From the NCBI RefSeq assembly GCF_036231945.1, contig NZ_CP109599.1:4000501-4064500 (forward strand): a stretch of DNA of 64,000 nt, in the 5' to 3' direction. The translations under genes were made by a program, and so were the position numbers. This document shows positions 58,580-64,000 of the stretch, in pieces; the stretch's first letter is position 1, and every line of letters begins with the position of its first letter. The stretch is from Streptomyces sp. NBC_01429 (GTDB taxonomy: Bacteria > Actinomycetota > Actinomycetes > Streptomycetales > Streptomycetaceae). The notes under the pieces were generated by a model. The model saw only the letters and a program-made list of their open reading frames with translations, was not told the DNA's origin and made no database searches.

Positions 58580-58921
58580 TCAGCCCTTGACGGCGCCCTC
58601 ACCGATGAAGTCGTCCAGGTCGCGCAGGAGCGCGGCCTTGGGCTTGGCGCCGACGATGGTCTTGGCGACCTCGCCGTTCTGGTACACGTTCAGCGTCGGG
58701 ATGGACATGACGCCGTACTTGGCCGCGATGCCCGGGTTCTCGTCGATGTTGAGCTTGACGATCTCGATCTTGTCGCCGTGCTCGGCCGCGATGGCCTCCA
58801 GCGACGGCGCGATCTGCCGGCACGGTCCGCACCAGGCGGCCCAGAAGTCCACCAGAACGGGCTTGTCGTTCTTGAGGACGTCGGCGTCGAATGAGTCGTC
58901 GGTTACCTGCTTCAGGGCCAC
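58580..58921 (-). CDS. trxA: Thioredoxin
   Basis: A 113-residue thioredoxin with the redox motif FWAAWCGPCRQIAP and the cis-Pro loop VMSIPTLNVYQNG. It reduces protein disulfides and is recycled by the reductase encoded 38 bases upstream. ATG start. Confidence 0.97.
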   Translation of the reverse strand: MALKQVTDDSFDADVLKNDKPVLVDFWAAWCGPCRQIAPSLEAIAAEHGDKIEIVKLNIDENPGIAAKYGVMSIPTLNVYQNGEVAKTIVGAKPKAALLRDLDDFIGEGAVKG

Positions 58922-58959
58922 GGCGGCCTCCTTCAGTTCGTGGGGTGGGGACTTGCTGA

Positions 58960-59934
58960 TCAGACGGTGGCGGTCTTCTCGGGCTCGGCAGCGTTCTCGC
59001 CGTCGCTCAGCGCGGCGAGGAAGTGCTCGGCGTCCAGGGCGGCCGAGCAGCCGGTGCCCGCGGCGGTGATCGCCTGACGGTAGGTGTGGTCGACGACATC
59101 GCCGGCGCCGAAGACTCCGGAGAGGTTCGTCCGGGTCGAGGGGGCGTCGACGGTGAGGTACCCCTCGTGATCCAGGTCGAGCTGTCCCTTGAACAGCTCG
59201 GTCCGCGGGTCGTGGCCCACCGCGATGAACAGGCCGGTCACGGCAAGCGCGGAGGTCTCGCCGGTCTTGGTGTTGCGCAGGGTCAGACCGGAGAGCTTCT
59301 GGTCGCCGTGGATCTCCGCGACATCGCTGTCCCAGGCGAACTTGATCTTGGGGTCGGCGAAGGCACGGTCCTGCATGGTCTTCGAGGCGCGCAGGGTGTC
59401 CCGGCGGTGGACGATGGTGACGGACTTGGCGAAGCGCGAAAGGAAGGTGGCTTCCTCCATCGCGGTGTCGCCACCGCCGACCACGGCGATGTCCTGGTCC
59501 TTGAAGAAGAAGCCGTCACAGGTGGCACACCAGGAGACACCCCGGCCGGAGAGGGCGTCCTCGTTCGGCAGGCCGAGCTTGCGGTGCTGGGAGCCGGTCG
59601 TCACGATGACGGCCTTGGCACGGTGGACGGTACCCGCTGTGTCGGTGACCGTCTTGATGTCGCCGGTGAGGTCGACCGAGACGACATCGTCCGGAACCAG
59701 CTCGGCGCCGAAGCGCTCGGCCTGTGCCCGCATGTTGTCCATGAGATCGGGGCCCATGATGCCGTCGCGGAAGCCCGGGAAGTTCTCCACATCGGTGGTG
59801 TTCATCAGAGCGCCACCGGCGGTGACGGCGCCCTCGAAGACCAGCGGCTTCAGCGAAGCGCGCGCGGTGTACAGCGCGGCCGTGTAGCCGGCGGGCCCGG
59901 AGCCGATGATGATCACATTACGGACGTCGCTCAC
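58960..59934 (-). CDS. trxB: Thioredoxin reductase
   Basis: A 324-residue NADPH-dependent flavoenzyme. FAD motif IIGSGPAGYTAALYTARA, redox-active CATCDG, NADPH motif AVVGGGDTAMEEA and the C-terminal VFGAGDVVDHTYRQAITA are all intact. In Streptomyces the trxB-trxA pair is controlled by SigR; I did not identify its promoter. Confidence 0.98.
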   Translation of the reverse strand: MSDVRNVIIIGSGPAGYTAALYTARASLKPLVFEGAVTAGGALMNTTDVENFPGFRDGIMGPDLMDNMRAQAERFGAELVPDDVVSVDLTGDIKTVTDTAGTVHRAKAVIVTTGSQHRKLGLPNEDALSGRGVSWCATCDGFFFKDQDIAVVGGGDTAMEEATFLSRFAKSVTIVHRRDTLRASKTMQDRAFADPKIKFAWDSDVAEIHGDQKLSGLTLRNTKTGETSALAVTGLFIAVGHDPRTELFKGQLDLDHEGYLTVDAPSTRTNLSGVFGAGDVVDHTYRQAITAAGTGCSAALDAEHFLAALSDGENAAEPEKTATV

Positions 59935-60053
59935 GGGTTTCTTCCTCGTCTCTGCAGACTGCCTACTGGGGCCGGATCAACGACTTTCACCCCATCCAAC
60001 GGATCCTACGGGTCTTGCATTCCCGAGGTCGTCCGGCCCACACGGGGGTGTCG

Positions 60054-61013
60054 TCAGCGGCGAGGGTAGGAGTGCGTCAGCAGGACCTTTCCCTCGGTTG
60101 TGGAAGCCCCCTCCACACAGGTCGCATCGATCACATAGGCCTGGACCCTGGTGGTGTCCCCGGGGTGCGGCAGGACGACGAGATAGGCAGGGCTGCCCTG
60201 ATAGCTGCCCTGCTCCGCGGCCAGGGCGGCCTCGGCACGTCCCGTGCCCTGCTGAATACAGGCCGGAACCTTGGGCGAGTTCTGGAGCATGGGTGCATTC
60301 GAGGCGCCCAGCTCCGAGGAATCCAGCCCCTCGCCGGCGCCGCGGCGCTCGGATTTGGTGGAGGCGGGGGTGGCCAGCAGTGTGTCGACCCGGCTCTGGA
60401 GATCGGTTGCCGAGAACTCGTCGGCACTCTGCCGGGCCGAGGAGCTGGCCGTCGCGTCGGCCTGGGACGTTGCGAGATCATCGTCCACCGGCCGGAACGA
60501 CTGGAAGAGCAGGACGCTGACGCCCACCGCGGCCGTTCCGAGGACAGCACCCAGGACAGCGGTACGGCGGCGGCGTGTCCTCCCGCGCCCCGGTCCGGTG
60601 GCAGCCTTCGGACGGCCTGCGGGCCGGTCGGCCCGTACCCCCTCCGCCGCAGCGGAAGCCGCCCCCGCCGGGTTCTGGGACGCGAGCGATGTTTCACGTG
60701 AAACATCGGGGGAGCGGTCGGCCCCGGACGTAGCGGAGACGGAGAGAGGGGGAGACGTCGAGTCGAGCAGCGCCTCGGCCGCCAGAGCGGCATCGATACG
60801 GCCGGCGATGTCGGCGGGCATCCGCGACGGTCCCGGCAGGGTCCCGAGCAGTCCCCTGATCTCTTCCAGGGAGTCATGGACGTCGGCACAGAGATCACAG
60901 CTGTCGAGGTGGAGCCTCAGATCGGTCGCCCGGGAGGGCGGGACCAGCCCTTCCGAGAATTCGGAGATCTCCGAGACATCCGGGTGCTCAGTCGTGTCGG
61001 TCGTCGATGTCAC
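60054..61013 (-). CDS. Anti-sigma factor with zinc-finger-like start
   Basis: A 319-residue membrane protein. The N-terminal motif LRLHLDSCDLCAD carries the His-x3-Cys-x2-Cys of ZAS anti-sigma domains. A charged, Pro/Ala-rich middle part follows, then one membrane helix (TAVLGAVLGTAAVGVSVLLF) and an extracytoplasmic domain ending YVIDATCVEGAST. GTG start overlaps the sigM stop, so it is the cognate anti-sigma factor. A parS site (60691) sits in its middle and is read Val-Ser-Arg-Glu-Thr. Confidence 0.88.
   Translation of the reverse strand: MTSTTDTTEHPDVSEISEFSEGLVPPSRATDLRLHLDSCDLCADVHDSLEEIRGLLGTLPGPSRMPADIAGRIDAALAAEALLDSTSPPLSVSATSGADRSPDVSRETSLASQNPAGAASAAAEGVRADRPAGRPKAATGPGRGRTRRRRTAVLGAVLGTAAVGVSVLLFQSFRPVDDDLATSQADATASSSARQSADEFSATDLQSRVDTLLATPASTKSERRGAGEGLDSSELGASNAPMLQNSPKVPACIQQGTGRAEAALAAEQGSYQGSPAYLVVLPHPGDTTRVQAYVIDATCVEGASTTEGKVLLTHSYPRR
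60691..60704. other. parS centromere site 4 (inside anti-sigma gene)
   Basis: Perfect GTTTCACGTGAAAC within the coding sequence of the disordered middle of the anti-sigma factor, where sequence change is tolerated. Confidence 0.95.
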
Positions 61014-61714
61014 GTGCGCCCACCTCCGCCCTTCACGCCGGCAGGATCACCCGATCCTGAATCCATTGGCTCCGATGCCGGTGGGACGGATGCCCCCGGC
61101 GTGCGGTTCCTTCCCCTGCCCGAACCGCTGATATCCCCGATGTCCGCACGTAGATGTGTGAGCATCGGCTGAAGTCTGGCCCGGCCGCGTGCGCAGCGGC
61201 TCTTCACCGTTCCGGTGGGCACTCCCAGTACGGCGGCGGCCTCCGCGACGGGGTAGCCCTGCATATCGACGAGGATGAGCGCCGCGCGCTGGTCGACGGG
61301 GAGCTTGGCCAGCGCCGCCAGCAGCTCCCGGTGCAGATCCCCGCGCTCGGCGGGAGCCTCCGCCGACTCATGGGGCTCCAGGAGCTGCTCCAGCCGCTCG
61401 GTGTCGTCCACCGGGGAGGTCTTGCGGGACGCGGCCTTACGGGCCCGGTCGAGGCAGGCGTTGACGGTGATGCGGTGCAGCCAGGTCGTCACGGCGGACT
61501 GGCCGCGGAAGGTATGGGCAGCACGGAAAGCGGAGACGAGGGCGTCCTGCACGGCGTCCGCGGCTTCCTCCCGGTCGCCCAGCGTCCGCAGGGCGACCGC
61601 CCAGAGACGGTCGCGGTGGCGTCGTACCAGCTCACCGAAGGCGTGAGGATGCCCCTGGACATGAGCGCTCAGCAGGTCGTGGTCACTGCTTTCGCCGAGT
61701 GCGACATCGTCCAA
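61010..61714 (-). CDS. sigM: ECF sigma factor SigM
   Basis: A 234-residue ECF sigma factor. Region 2 has FGELVRRHRDRLWAVALRTL and DREEAADAVQDALVSAFRA. Region 4 has LPVDQRAALILVDMQGYPV and LGVPTGTVKSRCARGRARL. In Streptomyces this locus encodes SigM, between trxB and the murJ genes, linked to envelope and osmotic stress. The C-terminal tail of about 45 residues is Gly/Pro-rich. Confidence 0.93.
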   Translation of the reverse strand: MDDVALGESSDHDLLSAHVQGHPHAFGELVRRHRDRLWAVALRTLGDREEAADAVQDALVSAFRAAHTFRGQSAVTTWLHRITVNACLDRARKAASRKTSPVDDTERLEQLLEPHESAEAPAERGDLHRELLAALAKLPVDQRAALILVDMQGYPVAEAAAVLGVPTGTVKSRCARGRARLQPMLTHLRADIGDISGSGRGRNRTPGASVPPASEPMDSGSGDPAGVKGGGGRT

Positions 61715-61740
61715 CGGTGAGCCCCCCTCCCCCGGTCCGG

Positions 61741-63474
61741 TCAGCCCTTGAGCTGGATCTCCGTGATTCCGCCCCTGAAGCGGCTGCTGCTTCCGTCCGT
61801 GGGCACCTCGGTGATGTGGACCAATACGTACCGGGTCCGTACCGGCTTGTCGAGGGTGCTCTTCAGAGTGCCCCCCACCGTCTCCAGCTTGGTGAGGCGC
61901 TGGGAGAAGTCGGAGAGACTCGTGGGGTTCGACGCGTCCTTGTCGGCGGCGAGGACTTCCGCCTTCTGACCGCTGCGGTACATGTCGATGTTGATGACGG
62001 AGACGCGCTGCACGCTGCCGAGGTCAACGATGATGCCGCTGCCCTCCTTGTACTTCGGGAGATTGCCGAAGTTGGGGAAGTTCCAGTACTGATCCGTGAT
62101 CCAGGACGTCTTGGCTTCACCATCGATGGTGTTCGGCGCGAGCCCGGGCTTTATGCCGTAACCACCGGGCATGAACTCGCTCGCTTCGGCGATCTTCAGC
62201 GCCTTGACGGGCTTGATCGCCTTGTCGTCGTCCCCCGTGGTCGTCTGGGTCGGGGTGGTCTCGGACTCCTTGCGCTGGTCCAGAAGCCGGTCGGCGACCT
62301 GCCAGCTGCCGAGCCCCAGGGCGGCGATGAGCAGGGCGGCGACGGTCCACTTCAGGGCTTTGCCGGTGCGGCTCTGGAGTGGCGGCGGCGGGACGGCCAC
62401 AGGGGCCGTGGGGGGCCCGAGGCCCTGCTGCGTCCGTCCGTACGTGCCCTGCTGGTAGGTGGTGCGCTGATACTCGGGCGGCGCTGTGAAAGTGGGCTCC
62501 GGAGGCCGGATACGAGGCATCTCCGCGACGGCCGCGGCCAGCTCGTCCGGAGTGGTGCACGGCGGTTCCTGGCGGGAGGCGGTGGCGCCGTCGTTGACCA
62601 GAGCGCGCATGGCCAGCTCGGAGAGTCCGCGGTGGACTCCGGCGCGGACCTGGTCGGGGGCGATCAGGCCGACGCCCTTGGGCAGACCGGAGAGTCCGTA
62701 GGCATCCGCTTCGTACGGCCAGCGCTGGGTGAGCGCGGCATAGAGGAGTGCGCCGATGGCCTCGGTGTCCGTCCGCTGCGGCCGTTCGGCACGGATTCCG
62801 CGCAGTGCGGCGTTCACCGCGAGGCCGCGGATCCGGTACTGGCCGCTGGAGGTCCGCAGGACCGCCCCCGGAGTCAGCCGCAGATGCGCGAGCCCCTCGC
62901 GGTGGGCGGCGGCCATGGCTTGGGAGACCTGGCTGACCAGCTGATAGGCGTCGTGGGCCTCCATCGGCCCGACGGCGAGGAGAGCGGTGAGTTCGGTAGC
63001 GTCCGGCAGCCACTCGTGGACGACGTAGACGAGGTCGTTCTCCTCCACGGCGTCCAGGACCTGCACGAAGCGCGGATCACCGAGGAGAGCGGACGAGCGG
63101 GCCGCGGCCAGTACGGAACGGGCCCGCGGATGGTCGGCGGGCAGCAGATGCACACCTACGGCGCGGCGCAGTTTCTCGTCGACCGCACGCCAGCTGCTGA
63201 AACCGTCCAGACGGGTGACGCACTCCTCCAGGCGGTAACGTCTGGCGAGCTTATGGCCGCTGTGCAGGTCGGGCGTCGCGATGCCCGGTCCGCCGCTCTG
63301 CCGCTCACGGTCCGTGTCCGGTGCGGACTGCTCCGCCGTCTCCTGGGTTTCCGCCGACCCGTCGGCCGTGGCCTTGTCCGCCTTGGCGGTCAGCGGTTCA
63401 TCACCGCTGTTGTCGGCCACGTCGACGGCAGCCGTGCTACGTTCCGCCACCGTCGCTCCTGCCTCCCCATCCAT
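61741..63474 (-). CDS. Pseudokinase-like membrane protein next to murJ
   Basis: A protein of about 577 residues. The N-terminal half is a protein kinase fold (GHKLARRYRLEECVTRLDGF, YVVHEWLPDATELTALL, GLAHLRLTPGAVL) in which the HRD and DFG motifs are lost, so it should not be catalytic. A linker, one membrane helix (WTVAALLIAALGLGSWQVA) and an extracellular jelly-roll-like domain (DLGSVQRVSVINIDMYRSG) follow. It parallels the mycobacterial MviN pseudokinase control of peptidoglycan synthesis. I prefer ATG 63474 to GTG 63510, which has no ribosome binding site. Confidence 0.85.
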   Translation of the reverse strand: MDGEAGATVAERSTAAVDVADNSGDEPLTAKADKATADGSAETQETAEQSAPDTDRERQSGGPGIATPDLHSGHKLARRYRLEECVTRLDGFSSWRAVDEKLRRAVGVHLLPADHPRARSVLAAARSSALLGDPRFVQVLDAVEENDLVYVVHEWLPDATELTALLAVGPMEAHDAYQLVSQVSQAMAAAHREGLAHLRLTPGAVLRTSSGQYRIRGLAVNAALRGIRAERPQRTDTEAIGALLYAALTQRWPYEADAYGLSGLPKGVGLIAPDQVRAGVHRGLSELAMRALVNDGATASRQEPPCTTPDELAAAVAEMPRIRPPEPTFTAPPEYQRTTYQQGTYGRTQQGLGPPTAPVAVPPPPLQSRTGKALKWTVAALLIAALGLGSWQVADRLLDQRKESETTPTQTTTGDDDKAIKPVKALKIAEASEFMPGGYGIKPGLAPNTIDGEAKTSWITDQYWNFPNFGNLPKYKEGSGIIVDLGSVQRVSVINIDMYRSGQKAEVLAADKDASNPTSLSDFSQRLTKLETVGGTLKSTLDKPVRTRYVLVHITEVPTDGSSSRFRGGITEIQLKG

Positions 63475-63569
63475 TGCGTCCCATCCAACAGCCAAGCCAA
63501 TTGTGCCCACAGTTGGACGCTATGCACGACACGCGGTGGCCGAGGATGGTTGTGCTCGGCCACCGCGGC

Positions 63570-64000
63570 TCAGCGTCCGAGCCGTCCGCGCACCATGCCG
63601 ACCATGGCGTTCATCTCCTCGATCCGCATCTTCTTCGCCGCGACGAAGAAGACAGCGAGCAGAACGACGCCTCCGGCGACCAGCGCCACCACCGAGCTGA
63701 CGGCGCTGCTGCCGAGGGCGCCGAGAACGGCGTAGGCCACGCCGCCCGCCGCGAGGGCGCCGGGCACGGCAGCCAGACAGAGCCTCGCGTACGTACGCAG
63801 GACCCGGCCGCCGTCCAGATCGCCGCCCAGCCGGTTCTTCAGCCGTCGCCAGGCGACACCGACGCCGACCGCATAGGCCAGCCCGTACGAGGCGGCCATG
63901 CCGACCACGGCCCAGCGGGACGGCAGCAACACGTAGCAGAGGGCGGAAGCCGCGGCGTTGACCGCGGCGACGATGACCGTGTTGTAGAAGGGCGTCCGGG
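63570..64000 (-). CDS. murJ: Lipid II flippase MurJ, C-terminal part (cut by window edge)
   Basis: The last 142 codons of a MurJ/MviN-type flippase; the gene continues beyond the right edge. Three to four hydrophobic segments are visible (for example WAVVGMAASYGLAYAVGVGVAW and VVALVAGGVVLLAVFFVAAKKM). NTVIVAAVNAAASALCYVLLP continues the frame to the edge. The downstream pseudokinase gene and the sigM pair are its usual neighbours. It moves lipid II across the membrane for cell-wall synthesis. Confidence 0.85.
   Translation of the reverse strand, partial: RTPFYNTVIVAAVNAAASALCYVLLPSRWAVVGMAASYGLAYAVGVGVAWRRLKNRLGGDLDGGRVLRTYARLCLAAVPGALAAGGVAYAVLGALGSSAVSSVVALVAGGVVLLAVFFVAAKKMRIEEMNAMVGMVRGRLGR

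Noticed and set aside
1..64000. CRISPR arrays, insertion sequences or transposases
   Set aside because: No regularly spaced repeats with unique spacers and no transposase motifs were seen; the short tandem repeats are slippage-type.

Overview
The window is a high-GC actinomycete chromosome segment, almost certainly Streptomyces. Its right half is the classic replication-origin neighbourhood in the Streptomyces order (tRNA-Ile, gyrA, gyrB, DUF721, recF, gnd, dnaN, oriC, dnaA, rpmH, rnpA, yidD, yidC, jag, rsmG, parA, parB, trxA, trxB, anti-SigM, sigM, pseudokinase, murJ). Four perfect parS sites (GTTTCACGTGAAAC) and an oriC rich in DnaA boxes confirm this.

Region 1 (1-1313): a decayed AA10 lytic polysaccharide monooxygenase gene behind a perfect CebR-type operator, then a small VOC-fold gene. 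Region 2 (1431-28142): a large biosynthetic gene cluster that I do not recognise as any characterised cluster. Its left operon (14922 to 1431, minus strand, mostly overlapping stop/start codons) encodes a carrier-protein-tethered amino acid pathway: AMP ligase, two ACPs plus a third ACP fused to a BtrH-like transferase, type III PLP decarboxylase, two acyl-CoA-dehydrogenase-like enzymes, TrpB-like PLP enzyme, ProA-like reductase, SDR, PPTase, a second BtrH-like protein and a free-standing adenylation enzyme. Its right operon (28142 to 17318, minus strand) begins with a 49-residue peptide gene with a leader-like N-terminus. Two HExxH-motif paralogues resembling the alpha-ketoglutarate HExxH peptide beta-hydroxylase family follow, then an MFS exporter, a free condensation protein, a free PCP, a C-A-PCP module, an A-PCP module (hand-read code fits Thr) and an alpha/beta hydrolase with a Cys nucleophile. 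A LysR gene, a LuxR-type gene and a small secreted peptide gene lie between the operons. A perfect TGTGA-N6-TCACA (Crp-type) site inside a 30-bp palindrome precedes the peptide gene. The combination suggests a hybrid RiPP/NRPS system, or an NRPS whose chain or tailoring depends on a ribosomal scaffold peptide.

Region 3 (28424-33875): a degraded SDR gene, a two-component system, a lipoprotein serine hydrolase, and the fused remnants of a divergent MBL-fold/TetR pair, ending at tRNA-Ala. The concentration of broken genes between tRNA-Ala and the cluster, only about 20 kb from oriC, points to a genomic-island hot spot.

Region 4 (33876-64000): conserved core genes for replication, segregation, translation, membrane insertion, redox and cell-wall control. 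The function of the cluster is inference from families and motifs; no product is proposed with certainty.
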